In this document: positions 26,599-35,486 of the stretch, piece by piece
How the letters are laid out: each line of letters opens with the position of its first letter
Numbering within the stretch: the stretch's first letter is position 1
Assembly: GCF_007747655.1 (NCBI RefSeq)
Contig: NZ_CP036274.1
Coordinates: 2,666,001-2,730,000, forward strand
Length of the DNA: 64,000 nucleotides
Reading direction: 5' to 3'
From: Anatilimnocola aggregata
GTDB lineage: Bacteria; Planctomycetota; Planctomycetia; Pirellulales; Pirellulaceae
Notes under the pieces: generated by a model
Database searches by the model: none
Told to the model about the DNA's origin: nothing
The model's input: only the letters and a program-made list of their open reading frames with translations
Program-made: the position numbers and the translations under genes

Positions 26599-27909
26599 TT
26601 ACGGATAATCCTTTCCATCAAAGCTCGCTCGCACTGAAGTGCGCCATTCATCGAGCGCCTTTCGCATTCGGATGACGTCGTCCGGCCGCTTTGCGGCGAG
26701 ATCGTTCTTGAAAGACGGGTCCGCGTAGATGTCGTAGAGCGCGAGTCGCTCCGGCTGGTTGTCGATGGCAGGGTGACTGATCAGGCGGAGTGATCCGTCA
26801 ATCCACACGCCCTCGGTGTCGCCGATGAAATCGACAGCTTCGAGTTGCTTCTGAGTGATTTTGTCCCGCCGCAACATGAAGCCCATCGGCTTGGGGCGTT
26901 CGGTCATCTTGCCGCCGAGCAATGGCAGCAAGCTGACGCCGTCGACCGGTGGTTGCTTGGGCATCGTGACGCCGATGACTTCGAGCAGGGTCGGATAGAT
27001 GTCGATGTGGCCGCAGGGCATTGATGTCTGTTGCGGCTTCACGCGCCCCGGCCATTCCAACAAGGCGACCGTTCGTGCGCCGATGGTTGATTTGCCTCTG
27101 CCGCTCGGCTCCTTCGATTGCGACGTGATGCCGCCATTGTCACTCGTGAACCAGACAAGCGTGTTCTCTGCCACACGCAGTTTTTTCAACTCTGCGTGCA
27201 GGTTGCCGACAGCGGCATCCAGGCCAGAGACTTCACCGAGGAAATCGCTCCGCTTCTCGGGCAGATCCTTATAAAGTGCCTTGAATTCCTCGGCGGCAAC
27301 GTGCGGCTCGTGCGGCGAACCAAAACAAACCTGCACGAAGAACGGCTGCTGCGCTGCAGCCTGCTTGCGGACGAAGTCCAGCGCAAGATCCATGACCGCG
27401 ACTGATGTGTCACCCTTGAGCGGGATCATTTCCTTCGTGTCGCCCACCTTAAGACTCTCGCCCAGGTCGAAGGAACTCAGCTTCCAGATCGCTTCGTCGA
27501 AACCCATCTTCACCGGGGTGGTGTGGGTGCGCCCGAGGTGCCATTTGCCAAAGTGGGCCGTGTGATAACCAACCGTCTTGAGTGCCTTGGCGATGGTGAT
27601 TTCTTCCTGGCGCATCGAGCCAAGACCATCCAAGCCGGTGCGAAACGGTGCCCGTCCAGTGAGGATCGCGAACCGGCCGGGCGAGCAGATGTGCTGGCCT
27701 GCGTAGAAATAATCGAAACGCACGCCGCGTTTTGCCATCGCATCAAGGTTGGGAGTCTTGATGTCAGGATTGCCGCTATAGCCCGTGTCGCGCCAGCCCA
27801 TATCATCCGCCACGACCAAAACTACATTTGGACGGTCGGCCGCCGGCCCTTGAGCCGCAGCGAACAAAACCTGCACGAGTGTAAACAGGGCGAAGAAAGA
27901 CTTGTTCAT
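26599..27909 (-). CDS. Sulfatase (formylglycine-dependent, exported)
   Basis: 436 residues. ATG 27909 is chosen because it gives a signal peptide (MNKSFFALFTLVQVLFAAAQ); the frame extends upstream without one. Metal ligands D35/D36 lie in VVADDMGW, the formylglycine motif C75-S-P-G-R is intact (GQHICSPGR), and HFGKWHLG and VWFTSDNGG follow at the expected spacing. The C-terminal subdomain is complete. Sulfatases of this type hydrolyse sulfate esters of carbohydrates or glycosaminoglycans in the periplasm after Cys is converted to formylglycine. The substrate cannot be told. No other gene is co-directional and close, so it is probably monocistronic. Confidence 0.93.
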   Translation of the reverse strand: MNKSFFALFTLVQVLFAAAQGPAADRPNVVLVVADDMGWRDTGYSGNPDIKTPNLDAMAKRGVRFDYFYAGQHICSPGRFAILTGRAPFRTGLDGLGSMRQEEITIAKALKTVGYHTAHFGKWHLGRTHTTPVKMGFDEAIWKLSSFDLGESLKVGDTKEMIPLKGDTSVAVMDLALDFVRKQAAAQQPFFVQVCFGSPHEPHVAAEEFKALYKDLPEKRSDFLGEVSGLDAAVGNLHAELKKLRVAENTLVWFTSDNGGITSQSKEPSGRGKSTIGARTVALLEWPGRVKPQQTSMPCGHIDIYPTLLEVIGVTMPKQPPVDGVSLLPLLGGKMTERPKPMGFMLRRDKITQKQLEAVDFIGDTEGVWIDGSLRLISHPAIDNQPERLALYDIYADPSFKNDLAAKRPDDVIRMRKALDEWRTSVRASFDGKDYP

Positions 27910-28120
27910 GCGGTCAATCGTATCAGTTGCACTTAGCAGTGACATCACAATTGGTGCCAATTCATTGGCCGCAATTGCGACATGTTTGATTCAAACCGAT
28001 TTAAGCATCTGTAGCGGCCTGCACACGCTCCGCCCGCCACAAAACTCTGGCAGCGGGGGGCGATCTCGATCTGGCGATAGCGCCAAGTCTAACTCCAGCC
28101 TTACGCAGCCACGAGAACAG

Positions 28121-28547
28121 CAAGGTCACGAGTGGTAGAGGCTTGCTAGCCCGCGGGCCCGGAGCCCATGCGAGTTTTTCGGCTTGGGCGCGGAGGGGTT
28201 CGTCGGGATCCGTGGGGAAGATCCGCAGCACCGTGGTGGCGGCGGTCGCCAGACGGGCGAGCCATTTGGAGAGGCCGGGCGCCGCGTACAGTGGCGATCT
28301 TCATCCCACCAGCGGTCTTTGGCGAAGAAGACGCAGTTTTCGATCTGCCAGTGATTACGAATGTGGGCCAGCAGTTCCTCGGCCCGGAGCTGACCGGGAT
28401 CGATGCTAGTCAAGAAGTGACGCGCGTCGTGCAAGCGCACGGTGCCATCGTCGGCCGTGATGTCGCGATCGAATGCCGAACACCACGCGGCTTCCGCGGC
28501 TCTTCCACCTGAGCAAACACCCGAACCAATGACTCCATCGCAACCAT
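28121..28547 (-). pseudogene. Decayed ISAs1-family transposase, copy A
   Basis: The fragment combines an N-terminal stub with the C-terminal catalytic part: ARHFLTSIDPGQLRAEELLA and HIRNHWQIENCVFFAKDRWW, then DEDRHCTRRP, the ExxxH region of ISAs1 (IS4-like) transposases, and in a shifted frame the tail VLRIFPTDPDEPLRAQAEK. The middle of the transposase is deleted. Two segments are shared with copy B at 40006-40685: 28467-28547 matches 40567-40647 almost base for base, and 28121-28241 matches 40015-40140. The terminal inverted repeats seen in copy B are not recognisable here. The remnant separates the sulfatase from the P450 gene. Confidence 0.75.
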
Positions 28548-28597
28548 GGGCGACCTCCTTGCAGACTGGGCACACTAGCTGTGTGTAGATTGGAACC

Positions 28598-29839
28598 ATG
28601 AGCACTTCACAAACGCCGGCTATCTGCTTCGACTTGCAGTCACGCGAACTGAAAGAGAATCCATTTCCGATCCTTACGCGTATGAGGGAGGCTGGGCCGC
28701 TAGTTCGAGTGCGGATGCCTCTCTTCGGAAAGGTCTGGTTGGCAACGACTTTTGATGCCGTGAATGATTTGCTGCGAGACCACGATCGTTTTGTGCAGAA
28801 TCCGGTAGCAGCGGGAAATCGATGGATGGCTCGAGTCATTTACTGGCTCCCGCGGTCACTGCGGCCACTGGCGAGTAACATGCTGCTCCGTGACCCTCCG
28901 GATCATCGGCGACTAAGAAGTCTGGTGGATCAAGCTTTTCTGCGGCAAAGTGTCGAAGCACTTCGCCCACGGATGGAAGTATTAGCCGACGAAGCACTTG
29001 ATAGTCTCGCTGCGCAGGCGAGGCGCTCTCCTGGCGGTATTGACTTGGTTACGCACTTTGCACGTCCTTTCCCTCTCGCGGTAATCTGCGAACTATTAGG
29101 CCTGCCTCCCGAGGATCGGCCGAACTTCACTCGTTGGGCCGCGGGATTTGGCTCGGCGAGTTCGCTTATAGGCATCGTGTGGGGATTGCGGGGAATTAGC
29201 AAGTTGATGCGCTACATCTCGACAGAGATTCAGCGGCAGGCGACTCGTCCCAGAGATGGATTGCTGGCGGCCCTAATTCAAGCCGAAGATGCAGGTGATC
29301 GGCTCAGCGAAGATGAGTTATTGGCAATGATTTTTTTGATCCTCGCCGCCGGCCACGAAACGACACTACATCAGATTGCCGGCAGCGTACTGACGTTGCT
29401 CGATCACCCGGACCAGTTAGGTGAACTAAAGGCAGATTGGGGTATCGCGGACGCGGCAACGCAGGAACTTTTGCGTTTCATCTCCTTCGCTCAAGTATCG
29501 AAGCCTCGTTACGCTCGCGACAACACGGAGTTCTATGGACAGTCGATTCGCCGGGGTGAAATGGTTTTCGGATGTCTGGCGTCGGCCAACTGTGATCCCA
29601 GTGCATTCACGAACCCACACCTTTTAGATCTCCATCGCCGCGCAAATCGCCACATTGCCTTCGGCACTGGAATTCATGTTTGCCTGGGGGCAAAGCTCGC
29701 CCGCGTCGAAATTGCAATCGCCCTGGAACGCCTCTTCACCCGTCATCCTGAGATTCGACTGGCTGTACCCCGCTCGCAAATCAAGTACTTGCGTCGACCT
29801 GGTACTCGTGGACTCGCAGCATTGCCAGTCAAATGGTAA
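28598..29839 (+). CDS. Cytochrome P450
   Basis: 413 residues from ATG 28598. The P450 landmarks are all present: the I-helix oxygen-activation motif AGHETT near residue 251, the K-helix ExxR (ELLR), the meander, and the haem-ligand loop FGTGIHVCLGAKLAR with Cys362. The length and the lack of an N-terminal membrane anchor fit a soluble bacterial class I enzyme. The substrate is unknown. No ferredoxin or ferredoxin reductase is encoded nearby, so electrons would come from elsewhere in the genome. The gene begins about 50 bp after an ISAs1-type remnant, and a GntP-type permease follows on the same strand after about 100 bp. Confidence 0.95.
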   Translation: MSTSQTPAICFDLQSRELKENPFPILTRMREAGPLVRVRMPLFGKVWLATTFDAVNDLLRDHDRFVQNPVAAGNRWMARVIYWLPRSLRPLASNMLLRDPPDHRRLRSLVDQAFLRQSVEALRPRMEVLADEALDSLAAQARRSPGGIDLVTHFARPFPLAVICELLGLPPEDRPNFTRWAAGFGSASSLIGIVWGLRGISKLMRYISTEIQRQATRPRDGLLAALIQAEDAGDRLSEDELLAMIFLILAAGHETTLHQIAGSVLTLLDHPDQLGELKADWGIADAATQELLRFISFAQVSKPRYARDNTEFYGQSIRRGEMVFGCLASANCDPSAFTNPHLLDLHRRANRHIAFGTGIHVCLGAKLARVEIAIALERLFTRHPEIRLAVPRSQIKYLRRPGTRGLAALPVKW

Positions 29840-29940
29840 TCCGTAGTCTAACCGGTGCCCCCAGATCCTCCAGTAGCAACGCAATGGGAGCACCTGTTTA
29901 CTTATGATCCTGTCTCAATCTTTTTCTCCGGGTGAGCACG

Positions 29941-31683
29941 ATGAGCGCCGTGATTGTGTTGTTACTGGGCTTGGCGATCGTCATCGGTGGTGTCTTGGCG
30001 TTACGACTTCACGCCTTTGTCGCCCTGATTCTGGCGGCGCTCGCTGTTGCCAGTTTGACGCCTACTGCTGCATTCGTACGGCAGTCGCTGCTCGACCGAG
30101 CAAAGAAGCTCGATGTGCGAATCGAATCTGCCGAGACTACCGAAGGTGTTGTGCAACTATCGGCGCCAAGCCATATGAAACTCGATGCAGATACTGAGTG
30201 GATTGTCATTCGTGCGGGACGTGACCCTTGGAAGTTCACGCAACTCGGCAAACTAGTGCCTAACGAAAATAGTGCTCCGACCTTGGATCATGCCCGTCGC
30301 CAACTTTTTCAGGCGCGGTTTGCAGCAAGCGGAGCAATACCGCCACTCAACTCGGGAGGCCTGATGGACTTTCCGACCGTCGCCGACGTAGTGGTCACTA
30401 CGCCCATCTTGCAAGCCGCTACTGCTGACGCAGCTAAGATCTCACCGCCGGATCAAGTCGCAGCAGGGTTTGGTAGCACTGCTGCGGGCATCGGCATCTT
30501 AATCGCGTTCGCTTCGATCGTTGGAAAGTGCCTGCTTGATAGTGGGGCCGCGGACCGCGTGGTTCGCTCTGCATTGAAGATTACGGGCGAGTCCGGCGCT
30601 CCGGCGGCGTTTGTGGGCAGTGGATTTCTGCTTGGAATTCCGGTCTTTTTCGACACCGTCTTTTATTTGATGTTGCCACTCGGCAAAGCCCTCTGCCTGC
30701 GAACTGGCAAAAACTACTTATTCTATGTATTGACCATCGTGGCCGGTGCAACGATGGCGCACTCGCTCGTTCCGCCAACCCCCGGTCCGCTTCTGGTGGC
30801 GGCGGAATTGCACGTAAATATGGGTCTGATGATGGTGGTGGGGACACTGGTCGGCGGGGGAGCAGTGATGGCTGGCTACTTCTTTTCAGCAGCACTCAAC
30901 CGACGTTTTGAACTGCCGCTGCGCAATTTGAGTACGTCACCGCAAGAGTCAACCCAGAGTACTGAGTTGCCCGAGGCGAGCCTTCCGCCGCTTTGGCTCT
31001 CGCTCCTTCCGCTTCTGCTGCCAGTCTTTCTGATTGGCGGTGCGGAACTGTTTGCCGTTTGGCTGCGAACCAGGAGCGACTCGTCGCCTCAAATTCCCGC
31101 TGGATTGCTGCGAGCTATCTCGCTGCTAGGTGACAAGAACGTTGCCCTGATTATCGCAGCGGCAATCGCTGTGGCCACACTGGTGTGGATGCGACGCATC
31201 AGTCGCAAGGAGTTAGCAAGATCCTTGCAAGATGCTTTGGCTGGAGCAGGAGTAATCATTCTGATCACTTCAGCCGGCGGCGCGTTTGGCAAGGTGATGC
31301 AGCAGACCGGTGTCGCGTCACTCATTAGCGATCTTCCCGTGCATTCGACACCGGCTATTTTGACGATGGCGTTTCTGGTAACAGCAGCAGTCCGCACGGC
31401 GCAGGGGTCCGCGACCGTCGCTATGATCACGGCCGTTGGCATCCTGGCGCCGCTTGCCAACGCTGGGCAATTGAACTTTCATCCTGTTTGGCTGGCAATG
31501 GCCATCGGCTGTGGCAGTAAGCCACTCGCCTGGATGAACGACAGCGGGTTTTGGGTCATCACACAGATGAGCGGCATGACCGAAGCTGAAGGACTGAAAT
31601 ATATCACGACGCTGTTGCTCGTTATGAGCATCGTCGGTTTAGCGCTGACCATTGCCGGTGCCATCCTGGTGCCCCTGCGATAG
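29941..31683 (+). CDS. GntP-family permease with an inserted domain
   Basis: 580 residues from ATG 29941 (GGTGAG four bases upstream; a GTG at 29932 is the alternative). The membrane core is a GntP-type gluconate/organic acid:H+ symporter: two N-terminal helices, GFGSTAAGIGILIAFASIVG, SGFLLGIPVFFDTVFYLMLP, AHSLVPPTPGPLLVAAELHV, VRTAQGSATVAMITAVGILA and CGSKPLAWMNDSGFW. GntP proteins have about 450 residues; here roughly 110-120 extra residues (about 45-165, with SAPSHMKLDADTEWIVIRAG) sit between the first hairpin and the core. The substrate is probably a sugar acid or small carboxylate, by family only. Confidence 0.88.
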   Translation: MSAVIVLLLGLAIVIGGVLALRLHAFVALILAALAVASLTPTAAFVRQSLLDRAKKLDVRIESAETTEGVVQLSAPSHMKLDADTEWIVIRAGRDPWKFTQLGKLVPNENSAPTLDHARRQLFQARFAASGAIPPLNSGGLMDFPTVADVVVTTPILQAATADAAKISPPDQVAAGFGSTAAGIGILIAFASIVGKCLLDSGAADRVVRSALKITGESGAPAAFVGSGFLLGIPVFFDTVFYLMLPLGKALCLRTGKNYLFYVLTIVAGATMAHSLVPPTPGPLLVAAELHVNMGLMMVVGTLVGGGAVMAGYFFSAALNRRFELPLRNLSTSPQESTQSTELPEASLPPLWLSLLPLLLPVFLIGGAELFAVWLRTRSDSSPQIPAGLLRAISLLGDKNVALIIAAAIAVATLVWMRRISRKELARSLQDALAGAGVIILITSAGGAFGKVMQQTGVASLISDLPVHSTPAILTMAFLVTAAVRTAQGSATVAMITAVGILAPLANAGQLNFHPVWLAMAIGCGSKPLAWMNDSGFWVITQMSGMTEAEGLKYITTLLLVMSIVGLALTIAGAILVPLR

Positions 31684-31713
31684 AATTCCGGCAGCAGTTG
31701 GCAGCCGCGTGAA

Positions 31714-32370
31714 TCAAGTTAATTGTGCGGCTCGCGCCAGGTCTTCATCCTTGCCTGCAACGAGGATGGCATCGGAATCCTTCAGAGGAGCATCAGGATC
31801 GGGATTTGCGGTAATCTGATCGGTCAAGACATCGTGGATGGCGACAACCGAGATGGCGTATCGTCTGCGGAGTTCCAAAGCTCGTAGCGTCTTCCCGCTC
31901 CAATCCTGTGGCACGGCCATCTCCTGCACACTGAAGCCAGGTCCCAGCTGGACGTAGTTCAACAAAGCACTCCCGGACATGCGCGTACCGAGGCTGAGGG
32001 CCGATTCACGTTCGGGAAAAATTGACTCCGTCACTCCGATCCTTTCCATCACGCGCGCATGATCCCGAGAGATTACTTTCACATAGACATCGCGAACCTT
32101 TAGGTCGTGCAGCACCATGGTGGCCAAAATACTGGCGGTTATGTCATCACCTGTGCTGACCACACCGGCATCGGCACCTTTAGCTCCAATCTTTTCCAGC
32201 ACTTGAATGCTGCGACCATCTCCCACCGCTGCTCGCGACACAAAAGGTGCAATCCGATCAACAGCGATTTCACTCGGGTCGATGGCAATGACTTCGTGCC
32301 CTTTGGCATGCAACGACTCTGCCACACTTGAACCAAAGTTGCCAAGACCGATTACGACAAACCGCTTCAT
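31714..32370 (-). CDS. ktrA: KtrA/TrkA-type potassium channel regulatory subunit
   Basis: 218 residues; AGGAG lies five to six bases before ATG 32370. The N-terminal RCK domain is a Rossmann fold with the nucleotide motif VIGLGNFGSSVAESL, the acidic strand end IAIDPSE, and VVSTGDDITASIL. The C-terminal RCK_C domain spans roughly residues 135-216. Such subunits form octameric rings beneath KtrB and gate it in response to ATP/ADP or NAD(H). The gene lies 23 bp downstream of ktrB on the same strand, so the two form an operon. Confidence 0.94.
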   Translation of the reverse strand: MKRFVVIGLGNFGSSVAESLHAKGHEVIAIDPSEIAVDRIAPFVSRAAVGDGRSIQVLEKIGAKGADAGVVSTGDDITASILATMVLHDLKVRDVYVKVISRDHARVMERIGVTESIFPERESALSLGTRMSGSALLNYVQLGPGFSVQEMAVPQDWSGKTLRALELRRRYAISVVAIHDVLTDQITANPDPDAPLKDSDAILVAGKDEDLARAAQLT

Positions 32371-32393
32371 TGAACTCTCCTGACCACGACGGT

Positions 32394-33815
32394 CTAACCG
32401 ACAACCACATCCTCGTACGAATACCGAAAACTAGATTCCCGGGACTGCCGAACCATAAACACTGCAGTGAGGGTCAGCGGGCCCACTCGTCCTAAAAACA
32501 TCAGAATGATGGCCGTCCAGCGGCCAACGATGCTCAGCTGCGGCGTAATTCCTGTCGACAAACCAACCGTGCCAAACGCACTGGCTGCTTCGAACATGCA
32601 ATCCAGAAAATGAGCCTCATCGTTCCGGAAGGTTTCCGTCACTGTAAGAATAAAAATACCCGCCGTGACGATTCCAAACGAAATGACAAACAGCCCGACC
32701 GCGCGCGCGGTGGTCTCATTGCGAATCGAGCGATTCCAATAGGTGGTCACGACTTCTCCCTTCAACCGCGATAAGGCCAATAATCCGATCAGGGCGAACG
32801 TTGTCGTCTTGATTCCTCCTGCGGTCGAACCGGGAGAACCGCCGATGGTCATTAAGATAATCGTCAAGAAATTGCTGCTGTCTGTTGCTTCACCGTAGTT
32901 GATCGAATTAAAGCCTGCCGTGCGACTAGTGACACTCATGAACAGACCGTTTGTCAGCTTATGAACGATGGGCAACTCGCGCAGCGTGGCGTTCCACTCG
33001 AAGATGCAAAAAAAGATCCAGCCGATTACGAGCAACGCCAGCGAAGTGATCAACACAATTCGGCTATGCAACGAAAGCCTGAATATCTTTCGTGTTTTGC
33101 CGGCCTGGTATCGAAGAGCTAGTTCTTCCATCGTCAAAAACCCCAGGCCACCAGCAATGATCAGCGCCATGTGAACCAGCAGGACGAGAGGTGCCTGCTG
33201 GTAACTCATCAGCGAATCGGAAAACACGGAAAAGCCAGCGTTGCAAAACGAACTAACCGAATGAAAGATGGCTGGCCAAAGTGCTCCCGCGAAACCCAAT
33301 TTGGGAATCCACAACAGGTACAGCGCAAGTGCCCCGACCCCCTCGATCAAAAACGTAAACCGCACTACATCGAATGTGAGTTGTCTTGGGTCGATGTGCG
33401 GTGCGGCCTCCAGTCCGCCGACGGCCATCGCCTCGCCACGCAAGGAGAGCCGGCGTCCCAGGGCCACAATGATCATGCTGGCAAACGTCAGCATTCCCAG
33501 CCCGCCGAGTTGAATCAGCAATAAGATCCAAGCCTGACCGGCCCAGGTGCAGCGGGTGGCCATATCGAATGTCGAGAGTCCCGTTACACAGACGGCGCTT
33601 GTCGATGTAAATAACGCATCGATCCAACTCAGGGGCTCGCGCGTGTAGAGGCCCGGCAACAATTTCAGGCCCAGCGTTCCGATGAGTATCAGCAGCGCGA
33701 ATGAGGCTACGAAGAATTGGGGCGGCGTAATCCGTTGCCACAGCTGCAGCGCACGATTTTTCCGAATATCCCAGCGTCCAAACGAAGAACGCTTTCGTGC
33801 TTTGTCCATTTGCAT
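32394..33815 (-). CDS. ktrB: KtrB/TrkH-type potassium uptake membrane protein
   Basis: 473 residues; a second ATG two codons in is possible. Four M1-P-M2 repeats are visible by their pore loops: TSTSAVCVTGLS, HSVSSFCNAGFS, MSVTSRTAGFNS and EAASAFGTVGLSTG, each with the selectivity-filter glycine. The loop in the third repeat contains GGSPGSTAGGIKTTTF, typical of the KtrB gating region. It imports K+ (KtrB types also use Na+) and works with the KtrA ring encoded next to it. Upstream is a 400-bp stretch without a recognised gene. Confidence 0.95.
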   Translation of the reverse strand: MQMDKARKRSSFGRWDIRKNRALQLWQRITPPQFFVASFALLILIGTLGLKLLPGLYTREPLSWIDALFTSTSAVCVTGLSTFDMATRCTWAGQAWILLLIQLGGLGMLTFASMIIVALGRRLSLRGEAMAVGGLEAAPHIDPRQLTFDVVRFTFLIEGVGALALYLLWIPKLGFAGALWPAIFHSVSSFCNAGFSVFSDSLMSYQQAPLVLLVHMALIIAGGLGFLTMEELALRYQAGKTRKIFRLSLHSRIVLITSLALLVIGWIFFCIFEWNATLRELPIVHKLTNGLFMSVTSRTAGFNSINYGEATDSSNFLTIILMTIGGSPGSTAGGIKTTTFALIGLLALSRLKGEVVTTYWNRSIRNETTARAVGLFVISFGIVTAGIFILTVTETFRNDEAHFLDCMFEAASAFGTVGLSTGITPQLSIVGRWTAIILMFLGRVGPLTLTAVFMVRQSRESSFRYSYEDVVVG

Positions 33816-34217
33816 TGAGAATTACGATTCGGGCGGGATGTTGCTTCGTAGCCGTACGGCTGGGTAATCTTACGTCCGAATCACCATGCCCCGATAGACG
33901 AAGTGATAGCGAGGCCTATCGATTTGCCCGGTATCGCAGAGTTTAAATTCTTCTGCGCCCTTCGGAAGCAGCCGACCCCGATGTTCGCCAGGATCCACGG
34001 ATCGGCCTTGAGGTCGCGTCGCAAACTCTCCCCGACTAATTTCAGCCTACATGTCCAACAATACCCTCGATAATTGAACACCAATCTGCCGGAAACCCGA
34101 GAGTTACGCACTCCACTGTTCAAATAAGGCACCCTTATTTGAACACCCCCCTTTTGCGGTTTGCCCGCTTCCTTACGGATTTGCAGTGGTCTAGTTCGGC
34201 TATGAACCAAACGACTA
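33816..34217. other. Intergenic region with one strong inverted repeat
   Basis: About 400 bp between two minus-strand genes. It includes the inverted repeat at 34118-34144 and should hold the ktrB promoter. A minus-strand frame of 137 codons covers it, but its composition is not protein-like and it overlaps the end of the dehydrogenase gene, so it is not called. Confidence 0.45.
34118..34144. repeat. Perfect 12-bp inverted repeat with 3-base loop
   Basis: GTTCAAATAAGG and its complement flank CAC. It lies 74 bp downstream of the dehydrogenase stop on the minus strand. A terminator or 3' stabilising hairpin is possible, although a run of G rather than T precedes it on that strand and no T-run follows. 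Confidence 0.5.
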
Positions 34218-35090
34218 CTAACCCGCCCGCGTTTCCCAGCCGAGTACTGTGAGCACTTCACCGCTGATGTAACTGGAGTCAGCTTCCGACGCAAAAAAGA
34301 CGAACGCAGGCGCCACCTCTTCCGGCTGACCAGGTCTCTTCAGCGGTGTGTCGGCACCATGCTCGGCAACTTGATCGGCTGGCTTGGAGACAGGCTGCAG
34401 CGGAGTCCAGATTGGCCCCGGCGCAACGCAATTCACGCGGATCTTCTGTTCTGCCAGGTTCTGCGCTAAGGACTTTGTGAAGGCATGGATCGCACCTTTG
34501 GTCGAAGCATAATCGACGAGCGTTTTGCTTCCTTCAAACCCGGTAATCGATCCGCAGTTAATGATCGCACTCCCCGGCTTCAGATACGGCTGCGCTGCTT
34601 GGGCCATATAGAAGTAGCCGGAAATGTTTGTGCGGAAAGTGATATCCCACTGTTCGTCGGTGATCTCCGCAAACTTCTCTTGCGTCTGTTGATAGGCTGC
34701 GTTGTTGACAAGGATATCGAGGCGGCCGAACTTCGCAACCGTCTTCTCAACGGCTTGCTGGCAGAACGATCGGCCGGTGACATCGCCAGGAATCAGTAGC
34801 GCCGTCTGTCCTTCGTCCTTCACCGCTTGTGCAGCTTCGTCCGCATCGGATTGTTCAGCGGGAAGATAGACGATAGCGACATCGGCCCCTTCACGAGCAA
34901 ACAGAACAGCCACTGATCGGCCAATCCCGGAATCGCCACCAGTGATCAACGCCACCTTCCCCTTTAACTTCTCAGCCCCTTTGTATAGCGGTGCTTTGTA
35001 CTTTGGTGGCGGAGTCATCGCGGAGTCCAATCCCGGCTTTGGCTGCGATTGGGGCGGGAGGGGAGACTTGGGCAGATTGGTGGCTGACAT
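34218..35090 (-). CDS. Short-chain dehydrogenase/reductase (YghA/YdaD-like)
   Basis: 290 residues. An N-terminal extension of about 45 residues rich in Pro and Lys (PPKYKAPLYKGAEKLKGK) is typical of the YghA/YdaD-type stress SDRs. The classical SDR motifs follow: cofactor site GGDSGIGR (51-58), NNAA, the catalytic Ser in NCGSITGFEG and the YASTK pair, and PGPIWTPL. The C-terminus ends with SSYISGEVLTVLGW. It should be an NAD(P)-dependent oxidoreductase; the substrate is unknown. It stands alone with no close co-directional neighbour. Confidence 0.94.
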   Translation of the reverse strand: MSATNLPKSPLPPQSQPKPGLDSAMTPPPKYKAPLYKGAEKLKGKVALITGGDSGIGRSVAVLFAREGADVAIVYLPAEQSDADEAAQAVKDEGQTALLIPGDVTGRSFCQQAVEKTVAKFGRLDILVNNAAYQQTQEKFAEITDEQWDITFRTNISGYFYMAQAAQPYLKPGSAIINCGSITGFEGSKTLVDYASTKGAIHAFTKSLAQNLAEQKIRVNCVAPGPIWTPLQPVSKPADQVAEHGADTPLKRPGQPEEVAPAFVFFASEADSSYISGEVLTVLGWETRAG

Positions 35091-35486
35091 GGTGCGGCTT
35101 TATGATTCGAGGGAAAGTTCGTTGCTAACCATGGCATCGCATGCAGCAATGTTCGTACCACTGCGACCTCTTCAGGCAGCCTGTTGGCCAATCGGTAAAT
35201 CGCCCACACCGACGAGCGACCCAGAAACTACGGCCAAATGAGCTGTTTGGCGTTACCCTGTCACTGCTCTCTTCGCAAACGATGCTCTGTATCTCGCTCA
35301 ACTTTGTTCGCGCATCGGTCAGGGTGGATGCTTTCTGCTCTTCATTGGCGATTGTGGTTTGGCTTACTAGAAGTGTTGCACCTTGCGTGCAATGCAAATA
35401 TGCCGTTGCGCGCCACCACCTTGCGCAACACGATCTAAATTGACGTGAAATGTCTACCAGTCGGCGACATTGGTGAATTGCGGATG
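35091..35486. other. Intergenic region without recognised gene
   Basis: About 400 bp. A weak inverted repeat (GTTGCGC at 35405-35411 with GCGCAAC at 35423-35429) lies about 60-80 bp after the DUF1552 stop on the minus strand and might help end that transcript. Otherwise nothing is recognised. Confidence 0.4.

Noticed and set aside
28126..28839. A 237-codon minus-strand frame covering the region before and inside the P450 gene
   Set aside because: Only its C-terminal half resembles an ISAs1 transposase; the first part is antisense to the P450 gene. It is a decayed element plus a shadow frame, not one gene.
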